Source of the DNA: Nocardioides soli
GTDB lineage: Bacteria > Actinomycetota > Actinomycetes > Propionibacteriales > Nocardioidaceae
Assembly: GCF_014191495.1 (NCBI RefSeq)
Contig: NZ_JACHWR010000002.1
Span: 1,674,001 to 1,738,000, forward strand
DNA length: 64,000 nt
Direction: 5' to 3'
In this document: in pieces, positions 8,587 through 17,155 of the stretch
Numbering within the stretch: position 1 is the stretch's first letter
Layout of the letters: each line of letters begins with the position of its first letter
The notes under the pieces: model-generated
Databases searched by the model: none
What the model saw: the letters and a program-made list of their open reading frames with translations, nothing else
Told to the model about the DNA's origin: nothing
Translations under genes and position numbers: made by a program

Positions 8587-9600
8587 ATGACTGAAACGCA
8601 GACGACCAGGCACACCACCAAGCACACCGTCGTGGTCCCCAACAGCATCAACATGGTCAGCCTGCTCGGCCCCGGTGACGAGCACCTCGGCCTGATCGAG
8701 CGCTCCTTCGACGCGCAGGTCCATGTCCGGGGCAACCGGATCACGCTCGACGGCGAGCCGGGCGAGGTGGCCCTCGCCGAGCGGCTCCTCGACGAGCTGG
8801 TGGCGATCATCCGCACCGGTCAGGGCGTCACCGGCGAGACCGTCGAGCGCGTCCTGGCGATGCTGCGCGCCGAGACGACCGAGCGCCCGGCCGACGTGCT
8901 GAGCCTGAACATCCTCAGCAACCGGGGCCGCTCGATCCGGCCCAAGACGCTCAACCAGAAGCGTTACGTCGACTCGATCGACAAGCACACGATCACCTTC
9001 GGCATCGGCCCGGCCGGCACCGGCAAGACCTACCTCGCCGTCGCCAAGGGCGTGCAGGCGCTCCAGTCGAAGCAGGTCAACCGGATCATCCTCAGCCGGC
9101 CGGCGGTCGAGGCGGGGGAGAAGCTCGGCTTCCTCCCGGGCACGCTCACCGAGAAGATCGACCCCTACCTGCGTCCGCTGTACGACGCGCTGCACGACAT
9201 GCTCGACCCCGAGACCATCCCCAAGCTGCTGGCCGCCGGCACGATCGAGGTGGCGCCGCTGGCCTTCCTCCGCGGCCGTTCGCTCAACGACTCGTTCATC
9301 ATCCTCGACGAGGCACAGAACACCACGCCCGAGCAGATGAAGATGTTCCTGACCCGGCTCGGGTTCGGCTCCAAGATCGTGGTCACCGGCGACGTCACCC
9401 AGACCGACCTGCCCGGCGGGCAGAAGTCCGGCCTGCGGGCGGTGGAGGAGATCCTCGACGAGGTCGAGGACATCTCGTTCAACCGGCTCACCAGCCACGA
9501 CGTCGTCCGCCACAAGCTGGTCGGCAAGATCGTCGCGGCCTATGACGAGCACGACGCGCGCGTGGACCTGCGACGTGCCAAGCCCCACGCGACCTCCTGA
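8587..9600 (+). CDS. phoH: PhoH-family ATPase
   Basis: This is a cytoplasmic P-loop NTPase of the PhoH family, associated with RNA metabolism and often paired with YbeY. In the 337-aa protein an N-terminal KH-like region is followed by Walker A (GPAGTGKTYLAVA, about residue 142), the SRPAVEAGEKLGFLPG signature, Walker B (FIILDEAQNTTPEQMKMFL) and the GDVTQTDLP sensor. ybeY begins 7 bp after the stop, the standard phoH-ybeY-CNNM order. Confidence 0.95.
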   Translation: MTETQTTRHTTKHTVVVPNSINMVSLLGPGDEHLGLIERSFDAQVHVRGNRITLDGEPGEVALAERLLDELVAIIRTGQGVTGETVERVLAMLRAETTERPADVLSLNILSNRGRSIRPKTLNQKRYVDSIDKHTITFGIGPAGTGKTYLAVAKGVQALQSKQVNRIILSRPAVEAGEKLGFLPGTLTEKIDPYLRPLYDALHDMLDPETIPKLLAAGTIEVAPLAFLRGRSLNDSFIILDEAQNTTPEQMKMFLTRLGFGSKIVVTGDVTQTDLPGGQKSGLRAVEEILDEVEDISFNRLTSHDVVRHKLVGKIVAAYDEHDARVDLRRAKPHATS

Positions 9601-9607
9601 GCCCGAC

Positions 9608-10069
9608 ATGAGCATCGAGATCCTCAACGAGTCCGGCCGCGACCTGGACGTGCAGCGGCTGGCCGGGCTCAGTCGCTTCGTCATGGACCGGATGCGCGTG
9701 CATCCGCAGGCCGAGCTGTGCATCAAGGCCGTCGACGAGCCCACCATCGCCGAGCTCAACGAGCAGTGGATGGAGAAGCAGGGTCCGACCGACGTGCTGG
9801 CCTTCCCGATGGACGAGCTGCGGCCCGGCCTGGTCAACGAGGATCCCGAGGAGGGCGTGCTCGGCGACCTGGTGCTGTGCCCCGACGTCGCCGCCCGCCA
9901 GGGTGAGACGGCGGGCCACGGCACCGAGGCCGAGATCGAGCTGCTGACCGTGCACGGCATCCTGCACCTGCTCGGCTACGACCACGCCGAGCCCGAGGAG
10001 CACCGGGAGATGTTCGGTCTCCAGGACCAGCTCCTCACCGCCTGGCGCGCGTCGAGCGCCGCTCACTGA
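9608..10069 (+). CDS. ybeY: Endoribonuclease YbeY
   Basis: This metal-dependent RNase acts in 16S rRNA 3' maturation and ribosome quality control. The 153-aa protein carries the zinc signature HGILHLLGYDH (HxxxHxxxxxH) near residue 115 and the typical TDVLAFPMDE segment. The ATG at 9608 lies 7 bp after phoH, and the next gene starts 5 bp after the ybeY stop, so the three form an operon. Confidence 0.96.
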   Translation: MSIEILNESGRDLDVQRLAGLSRFVMDRMRVHPQAELCIKAVDEPTIAELNEQWMEKQGPTDVLAFPMDELRPGLVNEDPEEGVLGDLVLCPDVAARQGETAGHGTEAEIELLTVHGILHLLGYDHAEPEEHREMFGLQDQLLTAWRASSAAH

Positions 10070-10074
10070 CCGCG

Positions 10075-11376
10075 ATGGATCCCACCGACGTCTGGCTGCT
10101 GGTCGCCGCGGCCGCCCTCGTCGTGCTCGCGGGGCTGTTCTCCGCAGCCGACGCCGCGCTCGCGTCGTTCTCGCGCGCCCGGGCCGACGAGCTGCTCTCC
10201 GACAACCGCCCCGGTGCCAAGCGGCTGGTCGCGCTGCTCGAGGACCCGCCCCGCTACCTCAACACCGCGCTGTTCCTGCGGCTGCTCTGCGAGATCGCCG
10301 CGATCGTGCTGGTCACCCTCCAGGTCGACGAGATCTGGGACGGCGCGTGGTGGCCGGCCGTGCTCACCACGATCGCCGCGATGCTGGTCGTCTCGTTCGT
10401 CGCGATCGGCGTCGCGCCGCGCACCGTCGGCCGCCAGCACGCCGAGCGGGTCGCACTGGCCTCGGCCGCGCCCCTGTCGTTCGTCACCGCGGTGCTCGGA
10501 CCGCTGCCACGGCTGCTGATCCTGGTCGGCAACGCGCTGACGCCGGGCAAGGGCTTCCGCGAGGGTCCGTTCGCCACCGAGACCGAGCTGCGCGAGCTGG
10601 TCGACCTCGCCGAGGCGTCCTCGCTGATCGAGTCCGGCGAGCGCAAGATGATCCACGACGTGCTCGAGCTCGGCGACACCATCGCCCGCGAGGTGATGGT
10701 GCCGCGCACCGACGTCGTCTACATCGAGCGCCACAAGAACCTGCGACAGACGCTCTCCCTCTTCCTGCGCAGCGGCTTCTCCCGCCTCCCGGTGATCGGC
10801 GAGAACCTCGACGAGGTGGTCGGCTTCGCCTACCTCAAGGACATCGTGCGGCGCGACTTCGAGGCGCCCGACGTCGAGTTCACCCAGCGCATCGACGAGG
10901 TGATGCGGCCGGCGCACTTCGTGCCCGACTCCAAGCCGGTCGACGCACTGCTCTCGGAGATGCAGGCGATGCGCCAGCACGTCGCGGTCGTCGTCGACGA
11001 GTACGGCGGCACCGCCGGCCTGGTCACCATCGAGGACATCCTCGAGGAGATCGTCGGCGAGATCACCGACGAGTACGACGCCGAGCAGGTCGAGGTCGAG
11101 ACCGCCGACGACGGCACCGTGCGGGTCTCGTCGCGCTACCCGATCGACGACCTCGACGAGCTCTTCGGCTTCGACGTCGAGGAGGAGGACGTCGACAGCG
11201 TCGGCGGCCTGATGGCCAAGCACCTCGGCCGGGTGCCGATCCCGGGGTCGGTGGTCGAGGCCCACGGGCTGCGCTTCGAGGCGGAGGCGGTCACCGGCCG
11301 CCGCAACCGGATCGGCACCGTGCGGATCGCCCGGGTCGCACACGAGGACGAGGAGGAGCAGGTCCGCGATGAGTGA
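10075..11376 (+). CDS. CNNM/CorC-type hemolysin-family transporter protein
   Basis: The 433-aa membrane protein has an N-terminal DUF21/CNNM domain with about four hydrophobic segments (about 1-170), a CBS pair (about 200-325, including MVPRTDVVYIERHKNL and HVAVVVDEYGGTAGLVTIEDI) and a C-terminal CorC_HlyC domain. The family is linked to Mg2+/divalent cation homeostasis. It starts 5 bp after ybeY, and its stop overlaps the downstream deaminase-like gene by 8 nt. Confidence 0.93.
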   Translation: MDPTDVWLLVAAAALVVLAGLFSAADAALASFSRARADELLSDNRPGAKRLVALLEDPPRYLNTALFLRLLCEIAAIVLVTLQVDEIWDGAWWPAVLTTIAAMLVVSFVAIGVAPRTVGRQHAERVALASAAPLSFVTAVLGPLPRLLILVGNALTPGKGFREGPFATETELRELVDLAEASSLIESGERKMIHDVLELGDTIAREVMVPRTDVVYIERHKNLRQTLSLFLRSGFSRLPVIGENLDEVVGFAYLKDIVRRDFEAPDVEFTQRIDEVMRPAHFVPDSKPVDALLSEMQAMRQHVAVVVDEYGGTAGLVTIEDILEEIVGEITDEYDAEQVEVETADDGTVRVSSRYPIDDLDELFGFDVEEEDVDSVGGLMAKHLGRVPIPGSVVEAHGLRFEAEAVTGRRNRIGTVRIARVAHEDEEEQVRDE

Positions 11377-11713
11377 CCAGCTGACGGCAGAGGACAGGAA
11401 GCTCGTGACGCTCGCTCGCGCGACCCGGGCGCGCACCGGCGCGGCGGAGGGCGCGGCAGTCCGCGACAGCGACGGTCGCACGTACGCCGCCGCCACCGTC
11501 GACCTGCCCTCGCTCCACGTCTCGGCCCTCGGCGTCTGCGTGGCGATGGCGGTGTCGTCCGGCTCGTCGGGCCTGGAGGCGGCGGTCGTGCTCGGCGCCG
11601 CCGCCACCGTCGCTCCCGCCGATCTCGACGCCCTCCGCGACCTCGGCGGCGCCGGCGTCGTGGTCCATCGTGGCGACGCTCGGGGCACGATCGCCGCCAC
11701 GCTCAGCACGTAG
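11369..11713 (+). CDS. Cytidine-deaminase-like protein lacking the catalytic motifs
   Basis: This 114-aa protein occupies the position of the Rv2365c-type gene between the CNNM protein and era in many actinobacteria, usually annotated as a cytidine deaminase. Its length and pattern (LVTLARATRARTG, GAAVRDSDGRTYAAATVDLPSL, ALGVCVAMAVSSG) follow that fold. However, the HAE zinc/proton-shuttle motif is replaced by LPSLHVSAL and no PCxxC motif is present. It is therefore probably non-catalytic. It overlaps the CNNM gene by 8 nt. Confidence 0.7.
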   Translation: MSDQLTAEDRKLVTLARATRARTGAAEGAAVRDSDGRTYAAATVDLPSLHVSALGVCVAMAVSSGSSGLEAAVVLGAAATVAPADLDALRDLGGAGVVVHRGDARGTIAATLST

Positions 11714-11765
11714 CTCCACGACGCTCGGCTGCTCGCCCCCGGACCCACGAGGCCCCGGAGAGGAG

Positions 11766-11771
11766 TAAGTT
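11766..11771 (+). promoter_or_regulatory. -10 box (TAAGTT) for leaderless transcription of the tmsA-like gene
   Basis: TAAGTT ends 8 nt before GTG 11780 with no SD in the gap, the actinobacterial leaderless arrangement. GGAGA and TCTCC flank it as a short inverted repeat (about 11758-11775). Confidence 0.45.
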
Positions 11772-11779
11772 CTCCGACT

Positions 11780-13150
11780 GTGAGTCTGCGCGGCTGGGGA
11801 GCACACGAGAGAGCAGTCGAGCGATTGCGCTCGTCGTACGAAGCCCTCCCTCCGGGTTCGCCGGTGCGGCTGGCGAAGAAGACGTCGAACCTGTTCCGGC
11901 CCCGTGCCGCGACCACGTCGCCCGGACTCGACGTGTCCGGCCTCGACGGCGTGATCGCCGTCGACCCGGCGGCGCGGACCGCCGACGTGCAGGGGATGTG
12001 CACCTACGAAGACCTGGTCGACGCGACCCTGCCGCACGGCCTGATCCCGTGCGTCGTCCCGCAGCTGCGCACGATCACCCTCGGCGGTGCGGTGACCGGC
12101 CTCGGCATCGAGTCGACCAGCTTCCGCAACGGCCTGCCGCACGAGTCGGTGGTGGAGATGGACGTCTTCACCGGTGCCGGCGAGGTGGTCACCTGCCGAC
12201 CCGGCCCCGATGGCGAGCACAGCGACCTGTTCGACACCTTCCCCAACTCCTACGGCTCGCTGGGCTACGCCACGCGGCTGAAGATCCGGCTGGAGCAGGT
12301 CCCCGGCTACGTCGCGCTGCGGCACGTCCGCTTCGACGACGCGGACCTGCTGGCGAAGACGATCCGCGAGGTGGCCGAGACCGCGGCGTACGACGGCACC
12401 CGCGTCGACGGCCTCGACGGCGTCGCCTTCGGGCCCGGTGAGTACTACCTGACGCTCGCCACCTGGCAGGAGCAGCCCGGGCCGACCAGCGACTACACCG
12501 GGATGGACGTCTACTACCGGTCCCTGCAGCAGCGCGAGACGGACCTGCTCACGATCTACGACTACCTGTGGCGCTGGGACACCGACTGGTTCTGGTGCTC
12601 CGGTGCCTTCGGCGTCCAGAACCCGAAGGTCCGGCGGCTGTGGCCCAAGCGCTGGCGGCGCTCGGACGTCTACCACAAGCTGATCGCCCTCGACCGCCGC
12701 TTCGACGTCGCCGACCGCCTCGACCGGCGGGCCGGCCGCCCGTTGCGCGAGCGGGTGATCCAGGACATCGAGGTGCCGGTCGAGCGGCTGCCGGAGTTCC
12801 TCGACTGGTTCGACGCCGAGGTCGGCATGCGGCCGGTCTGGCTGTGCCCCTGCAAGGCCGAGCGCGACTGGCCGACCTACCCGCTGGAGCCGGACCGGCT
12901 CTACGTCAACGTCGGCTTCTGGGGCACCGTGCACGTCGGCCCCGAGGCCGTGGACGCGCCGCGCAACCGCGCGATCGAGACGAAGGTGCACGAGCTCGAC
13001 GGACACAAGTCGCTCTACAGCGAGGCGTTCTACGACCGCGAGACCTTCGACCAGCTCTACGACGGCGCGCACCTCGCCGCCGTGAAGGGTCGCTACGACC
13101 CGCAGGACCGATTGACCACCCTGTACGACAAGGCGGTGAAGAGACGTTGA
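11780..13150 (+). CDS. tmsA: FAD-binding oxidoreductase, TmsA/BfaA-like (10-methylene fatty acyl reductase)
   Basis: The 456-aa protein carries a PCMH-type FAD-binding domain: AVDPAARTADVQGMCTYEDL, then VVPQLRTITLGGAVTGLGIES and NSYGSLGYATRLKIRLE within residues 55-175. A DHCR24-like C-terminal half follows. It overlaps a cyclopropane-synthase-type methyltransferase, the pairing described for TmsA/TmsB (BfaA/BfaB; Rv0449c/Rv0447c). That pair converts oleoyl chains to 10-methylstearoyl (tuberculostearic) chains, and the FAD enzyme reduces the 10-methylene intermediate. The symbol rests on this pairing and the fold, not on a search. The start is GTG 11780. Confidence 0.75.
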   Translation: MSLRGWGAHERAVERLRSSYEALPPGSPVRLAKKTSNLFRPRAATTSPGLDVSGLDGVIAVDPAARTADVQGMCTYEDLVDATLPHGLIPCVVPQLRTITLGGAVTGLGIESTSFRNGLPHESVVEMDVFTGAGEVVTCRPGPDGEHSDLFDTFPNSYGSLGYATRLKIRLEQVPGYVALRHVRFDDADLLAKTIREVAETAAYDGTRVDGLDGVAFGPGEYYLTLATWQEQPGPTSDYTGMDVYYRSLQQRETDLLTIYDYLWRWDTDWFWCSGAFGVQNPKVRRLWPKRWRRSDVYHKLIALDRRFDVADRLDRRAGRPLRERVIQDIEVPVERLPEFLDWFDAEVGMRPVWLCPCKAERDWPTYPLEPDRLYVNVGFWGTVHVGPEAVDAPRNRAIETKVHELDGHKSLYSEAFYDRETFDQLYDGAHLAAVKGRYDPQDRLTTLYDKAVKRR

Positions 13151-13155
13151 CCACC

Positions 13156-14415
13156 ATGACGATCGCCGAGGCCTTCGACTCGCTGTTGATCGAGCCGCTG
13201 CCGTTGCGCTTCACGGCGTACGACGGCAGCGCGACCGGCCCCGAGGACGCGCCGTTCAAGTTCCACCTGCGCACCGAGCGCGGGCTCGCCTACCTCGTCA
13301 CCGCCCCCGGTGACCTGGGCCTGGCGCGCGCGTACATCACCGGCGACCTCGAGCTCGAGGGCGTGCACCCGGGCGACCCCTACGAGGCGATGCGGCTGCT
13401 GCAGAAAGGGCTCAAGCTCCGGCGGCCCTCGCCCTCCGAGCTGGTCACGCTGCTGCGGGCGATCGGGCTGTCGAGCCTCAAGCCACCGCCTCCGCCGCCG
13501 CAGGAGTCGACCCCGCGCTGGCGCCGAGTGCTCGAGGGCCTGCGTCACTCCGAGCACCGTGACGCCGAGGCGATCCACCACCACTACGACGTGTCCAACG
13601 CGTTCTACGAGTACGTGCTCGGCCCGTCGATGACCTACACCTGCGCGATCTTCCCGACGGAGGAGGCGACGCTGGAGGAGGCGCAGCACACCAAGTACGA
13701 CCTCGTCGCCCGCAAGCTCGATCTGCAGCCCGGCCAGCGGCTGCTCGACCTCGGCTGCGGTTGGGGCGGCATGGTGCGCCACGCCGCTCGCGAGTACGGC
13801 GTCCGGGCGATCGGCGTCACGCTCTCGCGCGAGCAGGCGTCGTGGGCCCAGCAGCGGATCAAGGAGGAGGGGCTCGACCACCTCGCCGAGGTGCGCCACA
13901 TGGACTACCGCCACGTCGAGGAGTCCGGCTTCGACGCGATCTCCTCCATCGGCCTCACCGAGCACATCGGGGTGAAGAACTACCCGTCCTACTTCTCCTG
14001 GATCCGCGACCACCTCAGGCCCCAGGGTCGGCTGCTCAACCACTGCATCACCCGGCAGCACAACAAGCCGACGAGCACCGGGGCGTTCATCGACCGGTAC
14101 GTCTTCCCCGACGGCGAGCTGATCGGCTCCGGCACGATCGTGTCGGAGGCCGAGAACGCCGGGCTCGAGGTGCAGCACCACGAGAACATCCGGGTCCACT
14201 ACGCCAAGACGCTCGCCGGCTGGTGCCACAACCTCCAGGAGAACTGGGACGCCTGCGTCGACGAGGTCGGCATCGGCACCGCCCGGGTCTGGGGGCTCTA
14301 CATGGCCGGCTCCCGGCTGGCGTTCGAGCGCAACGAGATCCAGCTCCACCACGTGCTCGCCACCAAGACCGACGCCAACGGCGCCAGCGGGTATCCCCTC
14401 CGCCACACGTTCTGA
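13156..14415 (+). CDS. tmsB: SAM-dependent fatty-acyl methyltransferase, TmsB/BfaB-like (CFA-synthase family)
   Basis: The 419-aa CFA/UfaA-type protein has a family N-terminal domain (FKFHLRTERGLAYLVTAPGD, ARAYITGDLELEGVHPGDPY). The methyltransferase follows, with HHHYDVSNAFYEYVLGPSMTYTCAIF around residue 135, SAM motif LLDLGCGWGGM near 195, and SSIGLTEHIGVKNYP. With the TmsA-like partner it would install the 10-methylene group on oleoyl phospholipids. ATG 13156 is chosen; an in-frame TTG at 13147 would overlap the tmsA stop. The two genes are certainly cotranscribed. Confidence 0.82.
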   Translation: MTIAEAFDSLLIEPLPLRFTAYDGSATGPEDAPFKFHLRTERGLAYLVTAPGDLGLARAYITGDLELEGVHPGDPYEAMRLLQKGLKLRRPSPSELVTLLRAIGLSSLKPPPPPPQESTPRWRRVLEGLRHSEHRDAEAIHHHYDVSNAFYEYVLGPSMTYTCAIFPTEEATLEEAQHTKYDLVARKLDLQPGQRLLDLGCGWGGMVRHAAREYGVRAIGVTLSREQASWAQQRIKEEGLDHLAEVRHMDYRHVEESGFDAISSIGLTEHIGVKNYPSYFSWIRDHLRPQGRLLNHCITRQHNKPTSTGAFIDRYVFPDGELIGSGTIVSEAENAGLEVQHHENIRVHYAKTLAGWCHNLQENWDACVDEVGIGTARVWGLYMAGSRLAFERNEIQLHHVLATKTDANGASGYPLRHTF

Positions 14416-14422
14416 GCCCCGA

Positions 14423-14428
14423 TACGGT
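14423..14428 (+). promoter_or_regulatory. -10 box (TACGGT) for a leaderless SIP gene
   Basis: TACGGT is followed by 6 nt and then GTG 14435, with no SD. This suggests the flavoprotein gene has its own leaderless promoter besides readthrough from tmsB. Confidence 0.4.
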
Positions 14429-14434
14429 TGTCGG

Positions 14435-15205
14435 GTGAGCACGAGGGCCCAGCAGTACGTCGCGCAGGTGCTGCGTCGCGAGCAGCTGTCCGACCATCTG
14501 GTGCGGCTGACGCTCGGCGGCGCGGGGCTCGCGGGGTTCACGAGCACCGGCATCCCGGACGAGTGGGTCGGGCTGATCGTGCCCGAGCAGTTCCAGAGCC
14601 GCTACTACACCGTGCGCTCGTGGGACGGCACCGAGCTGGTGCTCGACGTCGTCGTGCACGAGGTCGGGCTGGTCACCGAGTGGGCACAGCTCGACGTCGT
14701 GGGACAGACAGTGGCGATCACCGACCCCAAGGGCTCCTTCCTGATGGCGCCGAGCGCCGCCTGGCTGCTGTTGGTCGGCGACCTGACGGCGATGCCCGCG
14801 ATGGCGCGGATCGCCGAGTCCGTCGACGTGCCGACCCGGATCTGGGCCGAGATCCCCGACCGGCTGCCGGACTACCTCCCCGCCGATGCCGACGTCACCT
14901 GGCTGGAGCCGCCCGGGGCGGGCCGGAGCCGCCTGGCCGAGGTGGTCGAGGGCATCGACTGGCCGGTCGGCGACGGCTACTTCTGGATGGCGGGGGAGTC
15001 CGCGCAGATGCGCGCGATCCGCAAGCACCTGATGCGCGAGCGCAGGCTGCCGAGCACGGCGTACGACGTGATGGGCTACTGGCGCGGCGTCGAGCGGCGG
15101 CAGCCGCGGGCGGTCGACCCGGGCCCGATCTGGCGGGCGGGCAAGGCGGCGGGCAAGAGCGACGAGCAGATCTGGGCCGAGTACGACGAGGCGAGGGAGC
15201 CGTGA
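14435..15205 (+). CDS. Siderophore-interacting protein (SIP) family flavin reductase
   Basis: The 256-aa protein has a FAD-binding_9 domain (about 1-120: RLTLGGAGLAGF, SRYYTVRSWDG, GSFLMAPSAAWLLLVGDLTAMPAM) and a SIP C-terminal NAD(P)H domain (YFWMAGESAQMRAIRKHL, YDVMGYWRGV). The family reduces ferric siderophores with NAD(P)H. Its place directly after tmsA-tmsB could instead mean it supplies reductant to the TmsA step; that is inference. It starts with GTG and is followed 7 bp later by era. Confidence 0.85.
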   Translation: MSTRAQQYVAQVLRREQLSDHLVRLTLGGAGLAGFTSTGIPDEWVGLIVPEQFQSRYYTVRSWDGTELVLDVVVHEVGLVTEWAQLDVVGQTVAITDPKGSFLMAPSAAWLLLVGDLTAMPAMARIAESVDVPTRIWAEIPDRLPDYLPADADVTWLEPPGAGRSRLAEVVEGIDWPVGDGYFWMAGESAQMRAIRKHLMRERRLPSTAYDVMGYWRGVERRQPRAVDPGPIWRAGKAAGKSDEQIWAEYDEAREP

Positions 15206-15212
15206 CCACCCC

Positions 15213-16130
15213 ATGAGCGAGCACCGCAGTGGCTTCGTCTCCTTCGTCGGGCGGCCCAACGCCGGCAAGTCGACGCTGACCAACGCGCTGGTCGGCCAGA
15301 AGGTCGTGATCACCTCCGACAAGCCGCAGACCACGCGCACCGTCGTCCGCGGCATCGTGCACCGCGACGACGCCCAGCTGATCCTCGTCGACACCCCGGG
15401 CCTGCACCGGCCGCGCACGCTGCTCGGCGAGCGGCTCAACGACCTGGTGACGACCACGCTGGCCGAGGTCGACGTGGTCGCGGTGTGCTTCCCGGCCAAC
15501 GAGAGGATCGGCCCGGGCGACCGGTTCATCGCCACCGAGATGGCGAAGATCAAGCGCACCAAGAAGGTCGCCGTCGCGACCAAGACCGACCTCGCCTCGG
15601 GTGAGCAGATCGGCCAGCACCTGCTGGACATCCAGGCGCTGGGCGCCGAGATCGGTGTCGAGTGGGCCGAGATCGTCCCGGTCTCGGCCAAGCAGGGCGA
15701 CCAGATCGCCCTGCTGCAGGATCTCCTGGTGGGCCTGCTCCCGGAGGGTCCGCAGCTCTACCCCGACGGCGACCTGACCGACGCGCCCGAGGAGATCCTC
15801 GTCGCCGAGCTGGTCCGCGAGGCCGCGCTCGACGGCCTGCGCGACGAGCTCCCGCACTCGGTCGCGGTGGTGGTCGAGGAGATGCGGCTGCGCGAGGACC
15901 GGCCCGAGGACAAGCCGCTGGTCGACATCCACGCGAACGTCTACGTCGAGCGCGACTCCCAGAAGGGCATCATCATCGGCCCCAAGGGCTCGCGGCTGCG
16001 GACCATCGGCACCACCGCCCGCAAGCAGATCGAGGCGCTGCTCGGCACGCCGGTCTACCTCGACCTGCACGTCAAGGTCGCGAAGGACTGGCAGCGCGAC
16101 CCGCGCCAGCTGCGCAAGCTGGGCTTCTGA
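15213..16130 (+). CDS. era: GTPase Era
   Basis: Essential GTPase that binds the 3' end of 16S rRNA during 30S assembly. The 305-aa protein has G1 GRPNAGKST (about 12), G2 and G3 (QTTRTV, DTPGLH), G4-like TKTD and G5 SAKQGD, and a C-terminal KH domain (GIIIGPKGSRLRTIGTTARKQIE). Length is normal. In related genomes era follows the deaminase-like gene directly; here the tms/SIP genes have been inserted between them. Confidence 0.97.
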   Translation: MSEHRSGFVSFVGRPNAGKSTLTNALVGQKVVITSDKPQTTRTVVRGIVHRDDAQLILVDTPGLHRPRTLLGERLNDLVTTTLAEVDVVAVCFPANERIGPGDRFIATEMAKIKRTKKVAVATKTDLASGEQIGQHLLDIQALGAEIGVEWAEIVPVSAKQGDQIALLQDLLVGLLPEGPQLYPDGDLTDAPEEILVAELVREAALDGLRDELPHSVAVVVEEMRLREDRPEDKPLVDIHANVYVERDSQKGIIIGPKGSRLRTIGTTARKQIEALLGTPVYLDLHVKVAKDWQRDPRQLRKLGF

Positions 16131-16161
16131 CACCCGTCCGAGTTCGGGGACGGCGGGTGGA

Positions 16162-16283
16162 GCTCGTTTCCCCGGCCGCCCGGGGAAACGAGCGCGACAC
16201 GCCGTACGGGTGGTGGGCGGTCAGGGAAAGCGAGCGTGACACGCCGGTGCGGATCGGCGTGTCGCCGTCGCTTCCCCTGACCG
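16162..16283. repeat. Composite palindromic repeat, copy 1 (two hairpins)
   Basis: The era-septum gene gap contains two hairpins. Hairpin 1 (16162-16193) has a perfect 14-bp stem GCTCGTTTCCCCGG with loop CCGC. Hairpin 2 (16218-16246 and 16255-16283) has 29-nt arms with four mismatches and an 8-nt loop; the right arm ends CGCTTCCCCTGACCG. A related composite occurs at 33397-33475: the first stem is nearly identical, and the second right arm matches 26 of 29 positions. This looks like a dispersed REP-type element and could also act as a bidirectional terminator between the convergent genes. Confidence 0.7.
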
Positions 16284-16296
16284 GCTCGTCAGCGAT

Positions 16297-17145
16297 TCAG
16301 CTGTCGGGAGCCCAGCAGAGCCCGTAGCGCTGGCCGTCGCGCCACTTCTTCGCGCTCGGCCACTCGTAGCCCCAGCGGTAGTCGAGCGCGCCGTCCGCCG
16401 CCGCGGCGCCGGCGTCCCGACAGGGCTGGTCGCCGGCGGAGCGAGCCTTGTCCACGCCCGGGTAGCGGTCCTGCTCGAACGGCACCGTCGCGACCGCGCG
16501 CCAGGTGTGCTTCGCGGAGCAGATCACCCGCTCGAAGCCCGGCGTGCCGGGCTCGGCGGTGCCGCACATGCCGTAGCGGTCCCGGCCCTCCTCACGGCCG
16601 AGCACGCCACGGAGGTCGCCGGTCAGGTTCGCCAGGCGCTCGTCGCCCGCGATCGCGACGACGTCGCAGCGGTACCACGAGGCGCCGGCGTCGGACTGCT
16701 CCACGGTCGGGGTGAACCAGATGGGCCGCAGCATGCTGAGCCGGCGGGCGTCGGGGGAGCCGCCGACGTACGCCGCGAACCGCTGCGGGCACTGCTCCGC
16801 GACCTGGTCGCGCACCCGCCGGGAGTCGACCGCGAGCAGGTGGCCGTCCACGACGGTGTCGAGGTCGCCCACGGCGACCGTCCGCGACGTGTGCGCACGC
16901 TTGCAGGGCATCGGCGTGCCGTCGTTGGTCGGCGCGATCGCATCGGTGTAGTCGAGTCGGTAGCACCGGTCCTTCTTCGGTCGCGCGGGCGCCGCGGCCC
17001 GGGGCGACTCGGACGTCGAGGCGCCGGCGCCGTCGCTCGCGGTAGCGGACGGGGTCGACGAGCCCGCCGTCCGATCCGGCTCGTCGCCGCCGCTGCACCC
17101 CGCGAGCAGCAGGGCGCCGGCGAGCGCGAGCACGGCGTACCTCAT
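16297..17145 (-). CDS. Septum-formation family lipoprotein (paralogue 1)
   Basis: The 282-aa lipoprotein has signal ALAGALLLAGC (Cys at about 16), a Ser/Thr/Ala linker, then a Septum_form domain with paired cysteines: RCYRLDY, MPCKRAHTSRTVAVGDLD, WYRCDVVAI, YGMCGTAEPGTPGFERVICSAKHTWRAV, CRDAG and GLCWAPDS. The family is named for septum-associated actinobacterial proteins; the molecular function is not established. The gene lies 10 bp downstream of a paralogue (17156-17926) in the same operon, evidence of tandem duplication. Confidence 0.82.
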   Translation of the reverse strand: MRYAVLALAGALLLAGCSGGDEPDRTAGSSTPSATASDGAGASTSESPRAAAPARPKKDRCYRLDYTDAIAPTNDGTPMPCKRAHTSRTVAVGDLDTVVDGHLLAVDSRRVRDQVAEQCPQRFAAYVGGSPDARRLSMLRPIWFTPTVEQSDAGASWYRCDVVAIAGDERLANLTGDLRGVLGREEGRDRYGMCGTAEPGTPGFERVICSAKHTWRAVATVPFEQDRYPGVDKARSAGDQPCRDAGAAAADGALDYRWGYEWPSAKKWRDGQRYGLCWAPDS

Positions 17146-17155
17146 CGGGCTGCCC

